Shown: positions 8,863-18,756 of the stretch, one piece after another
Position numbering within the stretch: position 1 is the stretch's first letter
Layout of the letters: each line of letters begins with the position of its first letter
DNA from: Corynebacterium epidermidicanis
GTDB taxonomy: Bacteria > Actinomycetota > Actinomycetes > Mycobacteriales > Mycobacteriaceae
Direction of reading: 5' to 3'
Assembly: GCF_001021025.1 (NCBI RefSeq)
Contig: NZ_CP011541.1
Span: 1,550,001-1,614,000 of the forward strand
DNA: 64,000 nucleotides
Notes under the pieces: model-generated
What the model was told of the DNA's origin: nothing
Database searches by the model: none
Seen by the model: only the letters and a program-made list of their open reading frames with translations
Made by a program: the position numbers and the translations under genes

Positions 8863-9916
8863 CGGTTTCGTTTTCCTGCTCGGTGATGTCCTTGGCGGGA
8901 TTCCACTTTGGTGCGATCGCGCCTTGGGCCTCATCACGCTTTGTCTTAATCACCGAAGCCAGAGTGGTGATCGCCAAAACACCGACGATGACGAGCAGGG
9001 ACACAACTGTCGGGATCTCAAGCACGTGCACGTTTTCCCCGCCGTTAATGAACGGCAGGTTGTTCTCATGCAACGCATGCAGCACCAGTTTGACGCCGAT
9101 GAAGCCAAGGATGACTGCCAATCCGTATGGCAGGTAGACCAAGCGGTCAATGAGACCATCGAGAAGGAAGTACATTTGGCGAAGGCCCAGCAGGGCAAAG
9201 GCGTTCGCGGTGAACACGATGTATGGTTCCTGCGTGATGCCGTAAATAGCAGGGATGGAATCGAGGGCAAACATCACGTCGATCATGCCGATCGCAACCA
9301 AGCACACGAACAGCGGCGTCAACGCCTTCTTGCCTGCTTTGCGGACCCAGAGCTTATCGCCCTCATACGTCGGCGTCACGTGAATGACCTTGCGTAACGT
9401 CTTGATGATCCACATATCCGAAGGATCTTGCTCGGGCTGGTCCGACATCTCGTCGATAATCAGCTTGACCGCCGTGTAGAGGATGAACAGGCCGAAGAGG
9501 TAGAACACGTCCGACCAGGCGTTGATAACCGCCGCACCCAGCAAAATGAAGACCAATCGGAAGATCAGCGCGAGCACAATGCCGATCAACAAAACCTTTT
9601 GCTGATACTTGCGTGGGACCTTAAACGAGCCCATGATCAGGGCAAACATGAACAGGTTGTCCACGCTCAAGGCCAACTCGGTGACATAGCCCGTAAAGAA
9701 CTCCATGCCGTGCTGATGTGGGCTGCCCGGTTCACTCCACGTCATCCAGAGAAATCCGCCAAAAACAACGGATAAACCCATGTAGAACAGCATCCAATAC
9801 GCGGATTCTTTCATGGAGGGCTCGTGTGGCTTACGAACGTGGGAGTAGAAGTCGAAAATGAACAACGCCAATACGACGGCACCCGTCACGAGCCACGTCA
9901 TAAGATTTACTTCCAT
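8855..9916 (-). CDS. terC: TerC/Alx family membrane protein, probable manganese exporter
   Basis: 353 residues from ATG 9916; an upstream extension to 9997 would run through the riboswitch and is rejected. About eight membrane segments. The two acidic family motifs are visible: TELALSVDNLFMF near residue 75 and MFALDSIPAI near 225. TerC-type proteins of this kind export manganese, some assisting metallation of secreted proteins. The leader is a yybP-ykoY riboswitch, which supports a manganese role. The ribosome-binding site GGAGG sits in a hairpin 9 bases before the start. Confidence 0.9.
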   Translation of the reverse strand: MEVNLMTWLVTGAVVLALFIFDFYSHVRKPHEPSMKESAYWMLFYMGLSVVFGGFLWMTWSEPGSPHQHGMEFFTGYVTELALSVDNLFMFALIMGSFKVPRKYQQKVLLIGIVLALIFRLVFILLGAAVINAWSDVFYLFGLFILYTAVKLIIDEMSDQPEQDPSDMWIIKTLRKVIHVTPTYEGDKLWVRKAGKKALTPLFVCLVAIGMIDVMFALDSIPAIYGITQEPYIVFTANAFALLGLRQMYFLLDGLIDRLVYLPYGLAVILGFIGVKLVLHALHENNLPFINGGENVHVLEIPTVVSLLVIVGVLAITTLASVIKTKRDEAQGAIAPKWNPAKDITEQENETAN

Positions 9917-9919
9917 AGC

Positions 9920-10075
9920 AAAAGACCTCCGGTCTGATCGGTTCACGAAATGACCGGAGGTCTCCCCCGCCCGTTGCGCGAAGAAACGGGCTGGCATGAC
10001 CGGGGGTCACTCACAACGCAACCACCGTGTTGACGATCAATGCCAAAAGACTGGGGTACTCCCCTCCAAGACAAC
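9920..10075 (-). promoter_or_regulatory. yybP-ykoY (manganese) riboswitch before terC
   Basis: Read on the minus strand. The aptamer starts near 10072 with TTGGAGGGGAGTACCCC, the hallmark of this class, continues through GTCAACACGG, and closes with GGGGGAGACCTCC near 9955-9970. The expression platform is an 11-bp perfect hairpin: GACCTCCGGTC (complement of 9952-9962) pairs with GACCGGAGGTC (complement of 9924-9934), followed by TTTT. The first arm's CCTCC is also the 3' side of aptamer helix P1, and the second arm holds the terC GGAGG. Ligand binding should therefore free the ribosome-binding site and break the terminator: an ON switch. Confidence 0.85.
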
Positions 10076-10143
10076 TGCCTACTGTAGCCGATGAATAGGC
10101 TCCGCGTCACATTCCTGCGACCATCGGCGCGTCGATAAGCTGG

Positions 10144-13100
10144 CTAGAACGCGCCGGCACTGGGGTTTGCCTGGGCCTTGACGACGTGCACGTCCTCACC
10201 CGTCTCGTCGACAGAGGCAGCGTCTTCTTTGGGGGCCTCGGCAGGGTCAGCGCCCTTGATCATCCATAGGATAGTTTCGAGTTCCTCCGGCTTGACCAGG
10301 ACCTCGCGAGCCTTCGAGCCCTCCGACGGCCCAACCACGCCACGGGTTTCCATCAAGTCCATCAATCGACCAGCTTTGGCGAAGCCAATGCGCAGCTTGC
10401 GCTGCAACATAGATGTCGAACCCAGCTGCGAAGTCACCACCAGCTCGACCGCCTGCAGCAGATCTTCCAGATCATTTCCGATGTCGGCGTCGATGTTCTT
10501 CTTCGCTTCGGCGGCCTTGTCCTCGGTCACACCCTCGGTGTAGTTTGGTTCGGCTTGATCCTTCGCGGCATCCACGACAGCTTGGACCTCTTCGTCGGTA
10601 ACGAATGCGCCCTGCATACGTACCGGACGCCCACCCTGTGGAATGAACAAGCCATCGCCCATGCCGATCAACTTTTCCGCGCCACCCTGGTCCAAAATGA
10701 CGCGGGAGTCGGTGAGCGAGGACGTCGCGAAAGCGAGGCGAGAAGGCACGTTTGTCTTGATCAGACCCGTAACAACGTCGACAGACGGGCGCTGAGTGGC
10801 CAGCACCAAGTGAATACCTGCGGCGCGCGCCTTTTGGGTGATGCGCACGATGGAATCTTCGATTTCCTTCGGAGCGGTCATCATCAGGTCGGCGAGCTCG
10901 TCGACGATACAAACGATGTAAGGGTAGGCGCGATACTCACGCTGCGATCCCGGCGGAGCTGTCAACTCTCCAGACTGGATCTTGCGGTTGTAATCCTTGA
11001 TGTGACGCACCCGAGCGGACTTCATGTCCATGTAGCGCTGCTCCATCTCCTCAACCAGCCAGTTCAACGCAGCTGCTGCCTTCTTCGGCTGTGTGATGAT
11101 AGGCGTGATCAGGTGCGGAATGCCCTCGTAAGGCGTAAGTTCCACCATCTTCGGGTCGACCAGGATCAACCGAACTTCCTCCGGGGTGGCGCGCGTCAGC
11201 AAAGACACCAGCATGGAGTTAACAAACGCGGATTTACCCGAGCCGGTTGAACCAGCCACCAGCAGGTGTGGCATCGTTTGAATCGAATGCGAAATAAAGT
11301 CACCTTCGATATCTTTACCGAGGCCAATCAGCATCGGGTCATGATTGCTCACCGTCTGTGGCGCATTCAAAACATCCGCTAGACGCACCATCTCTCGGTC
11401 CGCATTAGGCACCTCGATGCCCACCGCAGACTTCCCTGGGATTGGCGCCAGAATACGCACGTTGTCGGTTGCCACAGCGTAGGCAATGTTGGACTGCAAG
11501 TTCGTAATCTTAGAGACTTTCACGCCAGGGCCCAGCTCTACCTCGTAACGGGTCACTGTCGGTCCACGAGAAAAGCCGGTAACCATCGCATCCACGTTGA
11601 ATTCGCGGAAGACTTCCGTGATCGCGTCGATCATCCGATCATTTGCGGCGCTGCGCTGCTTGGGTGGCTCGCCCGGGATCAGCAGGTCCGCACTTGGCAA
11701 CACATAATCAGCGCTTCCCACTTTCGGCGCTTCGGATGTCTTCTCTTCCACTGCGCCAGCAGAGCTAACCGCGGTGGGGTCGATTCCGGATCGCGCAATG
11801 ATTGCCTCACGCATCGCTGCCCGGCTGGCGGCAACTGCATCGTTGCTGCTGCTTGGCGACGGCCGTTCCACCACCACCGTCGGTTCTGCGGTATCAGCGG
11901 CTTGAGGCGACGCCGGAAATTCATCGGTATCAGGTCCCGATCCGGATTCAAAAAGCCTACCGGCGGCAGACGCAGCGGTTCGAGCTGTCTCGCTAGCCAG
12001 CTGCGCCTTTGCCTCAGTGGTAGCCGCGGTAGCTCTTGAGGCAGCCCAGGCTGCTGAAGCGGCGGCTCCTGCCAAAGAAGATGCTGTTCCTGCAGCAGAG
12101 GCAGGCTTTCGCCCTTCAGCCTGGGTCACCGCTTCGTCGCTATCTGCACCTCGAGGATCGGTTTTGGCAGCCTTTTGTACTCGATTCTTCAGGCCAGAAA
12201 ACAGCGAGGGTTGCTCATCGTCGACCTCGTCCAGTGGATAGGCTTCCATCGGGGTTGGACGAGCAATGGCTCGGGTTCGCTCAGGAGTTGCCGGGGCTGG
12301 TCGTCGCTCACGCGAACGAGGCCGATCGGCCGCAATGTCTTCGATTTCCTGATCGACATCATGATACAAATCGTCTTCAGCGGAAGAGTCTGTCTCGTCC
12401 AGCCGACGAGCATCGTGGAAACCCAGGACTTCCACGAGGTAGGAAACCAAGTCGCGGGTCGCAACACCGGTGACCTTGAGCGCGCCATAGACGATGACCA
12501 GAATCAAAATCGGTACCGCGAGATAAGCGCTAAAGCCGGCTGCCAACGGCCCGCCGACGAGGTAGCCAAGCACGCCACCGGCTTGCTTACGCCCGCCCCA
12601 ATCAACTGGATTACCTGCGAAAATGTGGACCATACCCAACATGGCCAACACAATGAGCGCGGTGCCCAACGTAACCGGACCGCTGCGCTCTGGTCGGGGC
12701 GCGTATCCCAACATCAGGGCCAACGCAAGGGCAAACAGAGCCAACGGCAGCACCAAAGCGCCCGCCCCGACTACCCAATGGGCACCGTCTGCGATCGCAG
12801 CACCAATTGGACCGGCAATGTCAAACCACACGGTGGCGCCAAGAACTACGCTCAGGCCGATGAGCAGCAAGCCAATCCCGTCCGCATGCTCCTGCATGCC
12901 AAAAGACGTCGACCTGGCAGGCTTCGTCGGCTCGGCTGAGTCATCCCAATCCTGGTCGAAGTCGTTGATGACGCCATCGGTGTCTTCCGGGTCCGCTTTG
13001 CTACGCGAAAGCCCCCGGGTGGCACCGCCGACGGCTCGCGCTGTACCTCTAAACATCGCGCCCAGGCCGCCACCGACAGCACGGAAAGCGCTGCCAGTCC

Positions 13101-13248
13101 GTTCACTCGAAGTCTCCGCAGCGCGCGTCGACGGCCGGCTTACTACTGAAGAGCTGGTCGAGGCACGTCTGGTGGTGCGAGCTGAGGGCCGCGTTTTACT
13201 GCGGTTCGTTCTCGACTGGGGCGACCGGGTGCTATTGGAGGCAGACAT
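10144..13248 (-). CDS. ftsK: DNA translocase FtsK
   Basis: 1034 residues from ATG 13248 ([15 protein letters not shown]); a frame to 13344 adds an untypical leader. A basic Ser/Thr/Arg-rich N-terminus is followed by four membrane segments (about residues 120-260), a long acidic/Ala-rich linker (about 260-530), and the motor domain. The latter has Walker [11 protein letters not shown], Walker [12 protein letters not shown], and the C-terminal gamma winged helix ([22 protein letters not shown] as landmark) that recognises KOPS. It pumps chromosome ends through the division septum and activates XerCD at dif. It stands alone between terC and a TIGR03085 gene. Confidence 0.95.
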   Translation of the reverse strand: MSASNSTRSPQSRTNRSKTRPSARTTRRASTSSSVVSRPSTRAAETSSERTGSAFRAVGGGLGAMFRGTARAVGGATRGLSRSKADPEDTDGVINDFDQDWDDSAEPTKPARSTSFGMQEHADGIGLLLIGLSVVLGATVWFDIAGPIGAAIADGAHWVVGAGALVLPLALFALALALMLGYAPRPERSGPVTLGTALIVLAMLGMVHIFAGNPVDWGGRKQAGGVLGYLVGGPLAAGFSAYLAVPILILVIVYGALKVTGVATRDLVSYLVEVLGFHDARRLDETDSSAEDDLYHDVDQEIEDIAADRPRSRERRPAPATPERTRAIARPTPMEAYPLDEVDDEQPSLFSGLKNRVQKAAKTDPRGADSDEAVTQAEGRKPASAAGTASSLAGAAASAAWAASRATAATTEAKAQLASETARTAASAAGRLFESGSGPDTDEFPASPQAADTAEPTVVVERPSPSSSNDAVAASRAAMREAIIARSGIDPTAVSSAGAVEEKTSEAPKVGSADYVLPSADLLIPGEPPKQRSAANDRMIDAITEVFREFNVDAMVTGFSRGPTVTRYEVELGPGVKVSKITNLQSNIAYAVATDNVRILAPIPGKSAVGIEVPNADREMVRLADVLNAPQTVSNHDPMLIGLGKDIEGDFISHSIQTMPHLLVAGSTGSGKSAFVNSMLVSLLTRATPEEVRLILVDPKMVELTPYEGIPHLITPIITQPKKAAAALNWLVEEMEQRYMDMKSARVRHIKDYNRKIQSGELTAPPGSQREYRAYPYIVCIVDELADLMMTAPKEIEDSIVRITQKARAAGIHLVLATQRPSVDVVTGLIKTNVPSRLAFATSSLTDSRVILDQGGAEKLIGMGDGLFIPQGGRPVRMQGAFVTDEEVQAVVDAAKDQAEPNYTEGVTEDKAAEAKKNIDADIGNDLEDLLQAVELVVTSQLGSTSMLQRKLRIGFAKAGRLMDLMETRGVVGPSEGSKAREVLVKPEELETILWMIKGADPAEAPKEDAASVDETGEDVHVVKAQANPSAGAF

Positions 13249-13416
13249 GCACCCAACCCTAATCGCCCACACCCCTCTAGTCACATCTGCCACACCGGAA
13301 ACAGCGAACTTTTTTCGCAACTGTGCTAGGTCGGGTTTCCGCACAGCTTTCTGGTCGTGCGACCCAATCGGAAATTGAACCTTAGGGTGAGAGCCGCAGC
13401 GGCCAGATCAGCCTGA

Positions 13417-14025
13417 TTACAACTGGATTAGTCGCAACGCAGCGGGATCCCCGGTGAACTCCACATCTTTAGCCGGGCGGCCAAATACCCACAATAGAAG
13501 CTCGGCAACGGGACCGCTGACCTCGACTGTTTCAGCAGCACGGCGATTGCCGGCAAACAGTTGTGGAAAGGCAACCTCCCCGGACGGGTTCAAGACAACC
13601 CGCTGGGTCGAACCTTTGAGCATCGACTTCGCCATCTTCAACGCACTGTATAGCTCACGCTGGGTCGCGACATCGAATTGCCGTGGGGTGTAGTTAGTGG
13701 CACGGCGGACATCCTCGTGATGAACGAAATTCTCCGCTCGATTCATCAGTTGGTCTACTGGCTTAATCCCCCGTGGTGGCCCACTCCCCCATCGATTAAC
13801 GAAGTCCGAGAACTCCCATTGGGCCACTTCGTTAGAAACTGCTTCGAGGCGGCTCGCCAATGGCGGGAAGAACATTCCAGCCGCTGCCAGCGGCCTGTGT
13901 TCGCGTACGAACAAATGGACGGCCAAGTCCCTGGTGTTCCATCCTTCGCAGCAGGTGGGAGCATCGGGACCGACGTCGAGAAGCAGACGGGTTAGCTGGA
14001 TACGTTCTTGCTTGGAAAATGACAT
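13417..14025 (-). CDS. TIGR03085 family metal-binding protein
   Basis: 202 residues. The N-terminal half is a DinB/maleylpyruvate-isomerase-like helical bundle with the metal-site pattern GWNTRDLAVHLFVREHRP (residues 28-45, conserved His) and NRAENFVHHEDVRRA (residues 94-108, His pair). Proteins of this group are restricted largely to actinobacteria. The reaction is unknown, although mycothiol-dependent activity has been shown for some relatives. The start codon lies at the foot of a 12-bp hairpin shared with the end of rnj, which could hide its ribosome-binding site. Confidence 0.8.
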   Translation of the reverse strand: MSFSKQERIQLTRLLLDVGPDAPTCCEGWNTRDLAVHLFVREHRPLAAAGMFFPPLASRLEAVSNEVAQWEFSDFVNRWGSGPPRGIKPVDQLMNRAENFVHHEDVRRATNYTPRQFDVATQRELYSALKMAKSMLKGSTQRVVLNPSGEVAFPQLFAGNRRAAETVEVSGPVAELLLWVFGRPAKDVEFTGDPAALRLIQL

Positions 14026-14053
14026 GAGCCCCAGTGTAGTTACTGGGGCTCAT
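14024..14053 (-). promoter_or_regulatory. Hairpin between rnj and the TIGR03085 gene
   Basis: A perfect 12-bp inverted repeat (ATGAGCCCCAGT and ACTGGGGCTCAT, six-base loop). On the minus strand the second arm holds GGGG, the only plausible ribosome-binding sequence, and ends with the start codon of the TIGR03085 gene. It lies 23 bases after the rnj stop. It could stop or process rnj mRNA or control translation of the downstream gene; the next bases, GTCATTTT, make a weak T-run. Confidence 0.55.
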
Positions 14054-14075
14054 CGTCGAATCAGACGAAGTTTTC

Positions 14076-16142
14076 CTACAGGCTCGGGCGAGCGTTATGC
14101 AGGTCGGCATCGTCGACGACCGCGGTGTCCGATGCCATAGGCACGACGGTTGGCATGACGAACGGCTTACGACGCCACTTCTGCTCAACGAAGCGGGCGA
14201 CCTTGCGTCGTACCTGCTGGGCGATGCGGTAAGGATCGTTTTCGCCTTCGCCCGCTTGCTCGATCATGATGGTCTCGACCAAGTCGGCGATCTCCGGCAT
14301 CATTGCCACTGCGTCTTCGGAGAAGCCGAGGGCGCGGGCGGTTGGACGTTCCAGCAATCGGCCGGTGCGGTTGTCGATAACGGCAGTGATGTCGATAACA
14401 CCACCTTCGCCCATCGACGTGCGGTCTTCGAGCACCTTCGCGTCAATATCGCCCATGGTGACGCCGTCGACGTAAAGGTTACCGACTGGAATCTGGCCCA
14501 CTACCTGGGCACGTCCACCAACCAGGTCAACAACAACGCCGTTTTGCGCCAAGACGACGCGATCACGCTGCACACCAGTGGAAATTGCCAATTCCTTGTT
14601 GGCACGCAGGTGGCGCCATTCGCCATGCACCGGCATGGCATTGCGCGGACGAACCGCATTGTAGAGGAACAGCAGCTCACCAGAGTAGCCATGGCCGGAG
14701 GTGTGCACCTTAGCATCGCGACCCGTGATCACAGTGGCGCCGATTTGGGCGAGCATGTTGATCACACCGAAAACGGCTTCCTCATTGCCTGGCACCAGCG
14801 AGGAAGACAGGATGATGAGGTCGCCATCACGAACCGTGATTTGGCGGTGCTCACGACGAGCCATGCGCGAAAGAGCAGCCATCGGCTCACCTTGGGTACC
14901 AGTGGTGACCAGCAGCACCTTATGTGGAGCGAGCTTGGCAGCTTCGTCCATTTGAATGATGGTGCCACGTGGGGCTTTTAGCAGGCCCATCTTCTCAGCG
15001 ATCTCCATGTTGCGAATCATGGAACGACCGTTGAAGGCAACCTTGCGACCAGAAGCGACAGCGGCGTCGATGGCGGCTTGCACCCGGTACACGTTGGATG
15101 CGAAGCAGGCGATGATCACGCGTTGCTTGGCGTCAACGACCAGGCGCTTGAGGGTAGGTCCGATTTCGGACTCCGAACCTGATACGCCAGGAGTGGTGGC
15201 GTTGGTGGAGTCACAGAGGAAGAGGTCCACGCCCTCGTCACCAAGGCGAGACATTGCTGGGAGGTCGGTTGGCCGGCCATCAGTTGGGGTCTGGTCGAGC
15301 TTGATATCACCGGTGTGAACCACCAGGCCAGCACCCGTCTTGATGGCAATGCCGAGGCACTCTGGGATTGAGTGGTTGACCGCGAAAAAGCGCAGGTTGA
15401 ATGGGCCACGGTTCACGTTAGACTGCTCGTTGACCTCGATGAGCTTTGGTCGCTGGCGGTGTTCCTTAGTTTTCGCAGCAATCAACGCGAGGGTGAAACG
15501 CGAAGCCAGGATCGGGATGTCATGGCGTTGCTTGAGCAGCCATGGGATGGCGCCGATGTGATCTTCATGCCCGTGGGTAACCACAAGAGCTTCCACCTTG
15601 TCCCACTTGCCCTCCATGTAGGAGAAGTCGGGAAGGATCAAGTCCACACCAGGTTCACCAGAAGATGGGAACAAGACGCCACAGTCGACGATCAGCAGTC
15701 GGCCTTTGTACTCAAAGACCGTCATGTTGCGGCCAATCTCCGAGATACCACCCAGAGCGACAATCCGAAGGCCATCCTTCGGAGCCTGCGGCGGCTCGGG
15801 GAGGCGCTCGGTCAGGTCAGCGCCCTGCATCGACTTCACCACGTTACGACGCCCACGGTTGTTCCCACCACCGTTGTTTCCTGCGTTGCCGTTGCCGCCG
15901 TTGCCGTTGCCGTTTCGGCCGCGTCCTCGGCCACCGCGACGGTTGCCGGAGTTGTTGCCAGCAGAATTGCCTGCTCCTCGGCCACGACCGTTGCCGGCGC
16001 TTTCCGACGCCTGTTCCCCATCTTGAGTTGCAGGCTCAGCACTTTGTACTGCTGCCTCAGGGGCTTGGAAAACTACAGCCTCTACCTCAGGTGGTCCGGC
16101 TTTCCGGGTTACCTTCCGGGCGCGATTACGAGATTCAGTCAT
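14076..16142 (-). CDS. rnj: Ribonuclease J
   Basis: 688 residues, longer than the ~555 of Bacillus RNase J because of a ~120-residue N-terminal extension. Residues 50-100 are almost only Gly, Asn and Arg (GRGRGAGN and GGRGRGRNGNG patterns), probably disordered and RNA-binding. The metallo-beta-lactamase motif HGHEDH is at residues 190-195, followed by beta-CASP motifs such as HTGDIKLDQTP and HVSGH-like HTSGHGYSGE. It is a 5'-3' exonuclease and endonuclease for mRNA and rRNA. It begins 2 bases after dapA, so the two are co-transcribed, as in other corynebacteria. Confidence 0.95.
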   Translation of the reverse strand: MTESRNRARKVTRKAGPPEVEAVVFQAPEAAVQSAEPATQDGEQASESAGNGRGRGAGNSAGNNSGNRRGGRGRGRNGNGNGGNGNAGNNGGGNNRGRRNVVKSMQGADLTERLPEPPQAPKDGLRIVALGGISEIGRNMTVFEYKGRLLIVDCGVLFPSSGEPGVDLILPDFSYMEGKWDKVEALVVTHGHEDHIGAIPWLLKQRHDIPILASRFTLALIAAKTKEHRQRPKLIEVNEQSNVNRGPFNLRFFAVNHSIPECLGIAIKTGAGLVVHTGDIKLDQTPTDGRPTDLPAMSRLGDEGVDLFLCDSTNATTPGVSGSESEIGPTLKRLVVDAKQRVIIACFASNVYRVQAAIDAAVASGRKVAFNGRSMIRNMEIAEKMGLLKAPRGTIIQMDEAAKLAPHKVLLVTTGTQGEPMAALSRMARREHRQITVRDGDLIILSSSLVPGNEEAVFGVINMLAQIGATVITGRDAKVHTSGHGYSGELLFLYNAVRPRNAMPVHGEWRHLRANKELAISTGVQRDRVVLAQNGVVVDLVGGRAQVVGQIPVGNLYVDGVTMGDIDAKVLEDRTSMGEGGVIDITAVIDNRTGRLLERPTARALGFSEDAVAMMPEIADLVETIMIEQAGEGENDPYRIAQQVRRKVARFVEQKWRRKPFVMPTVVPMASDTAVVDDADLHNARPSL

Positions 16143-16144
16143 GT

Positions 16145-17050
16145 TTAAAGGGCTCCAGCCATTATTAAGTCTTCACGGAGCTGCGCCAGTTCCGCCTCGG
16201 TAGCTGGTACCTGTGGCAGTCGTGGGTCTCCTACTTCAATGCCCTGCAGTCGCAGAGCAGCCTTACTCATGCTGACCCCACCGAGTCGCGCTTGCGCTTG
16301 AAACAGCGGGAACAGCTTGGCGTTGACTTCCCGCGCACGGGCGAGGTCGCCTTCCTCGAAACTTGTGTAGAGCTCACGCAATGCCTGCGGAGCTGCATGG
16401 CCTACCACTGAGATGAAGCCCGTTGCGCCAAGGCTGAGCCAAGGCAGGTTCAGCGGGTCATCTCCCGAATACCAGGCCAGACCAGTCGACTGAATGAGCT
16501 CGGTGGCGGCGCACAAATTGCCTTTGGCGTCCTTCATGCCCTGAATATTCTGGTGTTCGGCTAGACGTCGAATCGTATCCGTAGCGATTTCGATTGACGA
16601 CCTACCAGGAATATCGTACAGGCATATAGGTAGATCTGTCGCATTAGCAATAGAAATGAAGTGCTGAAAAACACCTTCTTGGCTAGGTTTCGAGTAATAA
16701 GGAGTCACGGCAAGCAGCGCATCTGCGCCGGCTTCAGCGTTGAGTTTGGCCAGCTCAACCGAATTTCGGGTGCAATTGGTGCTCGTCCCGGCGATAATTT
16801 TCGCTCGATCTCCCACCGCTGAGCGCACAATCTTAATTAGTTCCGTTTTTTCTGCCACCGTGGTAGTTGGGGACTCGCCAGTCGTCCCGGATAGGACTAG
16901 GGAATCTACCCCCCTGTCTACGAGATGAACCGCCAAAGCCTCGGTTGCACCTCGGTCGAGATCGCCATTGGTATCAAAAGGAGTTACCATCGCCACTGAG
17001 ACGGTACCGAAAGTTTCTTTGCCAGTGATGTTGACTTGGTTGCTAGACAT
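16145..17050 (-). CDS. dapA: 4-hydroxy-tetrahydrodipicolinate synthase DapA
   Basis: 301 residues, full length. The Schiff-base lysine is K173 in GMKDAKGN, the catalytic tyrosine Y145 is in YDIPGRS, and the substrate loop GTTGES is at residues 55-60. It condenses pyruvate with aspartate semialdehyde at the entry to lysine and meso-diaminopimelate synthesis in the cytoplasm. It follows thyX after about 75 bases and runs straight into rnj. The dapB-thyX-dapA-rnj order is that known from C. glutamicum. Confidence 0.97.
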   Translation of the reverse strand: MSSNQVNITGKETFGTVSVAMVTPFDTNGDLDRGATEALAVHLVDRGVDSLVLSGTTGESPTTTVAEKTELIKIVRSAVGDRAKIIAGTSTNCTRNSVELAKLNAEAGADALLAVTPYYSKPSQEGVFQHFISIANATDLPICLYDIPGRSSIEIATDTIRRLAEHQNIQGMKDAKGNLCAATELIQSTGLAWYSGDDPLNLPWLSLGATGFISVVGHAAPQALRELYTSFEEGDLARAREVNAKLFPLFQAQARLGGVSMSKAALRLQGIEVGDPRLPQVPATEAELAQLREDLIMAGAL

Positions 17051-17125
17051 ATCCGCGAAATTACCTTTGCTAATGTGGGTTCAATTCTTCTTAATTAAGC
17101 GTTACTGCCGACTCTAGTTCAAAAT

Positions 17126-17878
17126 CTAGAAATCTGTCACATAGGGGCTCGTCGCCATTTCGCTCCCGTCGCTTAACGTGGCAATCTCGAAGTCCCCGAA
17201 TACGACTGGCGCCAAGGGCTGCAAAACCTTCAAGCACTTCACAGCCACTGTTCGGATCTCTGCGTCGGCATGCTCCGTTGCGCGCATCGCTAGGAAGTGC
17301 CGCCATGTGCGGAAATTGCCGGTGACCACTATGCGCGTCTCGGTGGAATTGGGCAGTACTGAACGCGCCGCTTGCCGAGCCTGCTTGTTGCGCAAAATCC
17401 CATTGGCTTGCGCGCCCAGCTTTTCTTCCAGCGCAGCCAGAAGCTCGTCAAACGCGAACCGCGATTCATCCATTGCGCGATGGTATAGCCGAAGTAACGC
17501 CTCGTCATCGGCGATGAGCCGCGGAATCACCACGTTGAGTTCCTCGGGATCAACGTAGCGTTGGGAAAGCTCCGAGAAGGAAAAGTGACGATGGCGAACA
17601 AACTCGTGGCTGGCCGCCCGGGAAAGGCCCCGCAGGTACAAGGTTGCCGTGGCATGTTCTAGCAGCGCGGTATGGCCCACTTCCATTACATGCCGCAGAT
17701 ACGAAGCGTTATCCGCAGTGTGGGGGTTTGGCTTATCAAAGCTCTCATAGCAGGCCCGGCCTGCGAATTCGATTAATGCTTGACCGCCGGTAGCATCCGT
17801 CGTCCACGCGACATCGCTGGGCTGCGTGAAGTGCGTGCACGCGATGAGATCAACGGATAACTCTACATTTCTTGCCAC
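17126..17878 (-). CDS. thyX: Flavin-dependent thymidylate synthase ThyX
   Basis: 250 residues from GTG 17878, preceded by CAGGA. The ThyX signature RHR-x2-S-x4-S-x-R is at residues 95-107 (RHRHFSFSELSQR). It methylates dUMP to dTMP using methylene-tetrahydrofolate and FAD/NADPH. Placed 21 bases after dapB, so probably in the dapB-thyX unit. Confidence 0.95.
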   Translation of the reverse strand: MARNVELSVDLIACTHFTQPSDVAWTTDATGGQALIEFAGRACYESFDKPNPHTADNASYLRHVMEVGHTALLEHATATLYLRGLSRAASHEFVRHRHFSFSELSQRYVDPEELNVVIPRLIADDEALLRLYHRAMDESRFAFDELLAALEEKLGAQANGILRNKQARQAARSVLPNSTETRIVVTGNFRTWRHFLAMRATEHADAEIRTVAVKCLKVLQPLAPVVFGDFEIATLSDGSEMATSPYVTDF

Positions 17879-17899
17879 TGCGGGTTCCTGCCAACTTTC

Positions 17900-18726
<827 letters not shown>

Positions 18727-18756
18727 TTAGTCTTGCTCATGCACGCGGCATGTTCT

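Noticed and set aside
9917..9997. N-terminal extension of terC to 9997
   Set aside because: It would translate the riboswitch; the start at 9916 has GGAGG at a normal distance.
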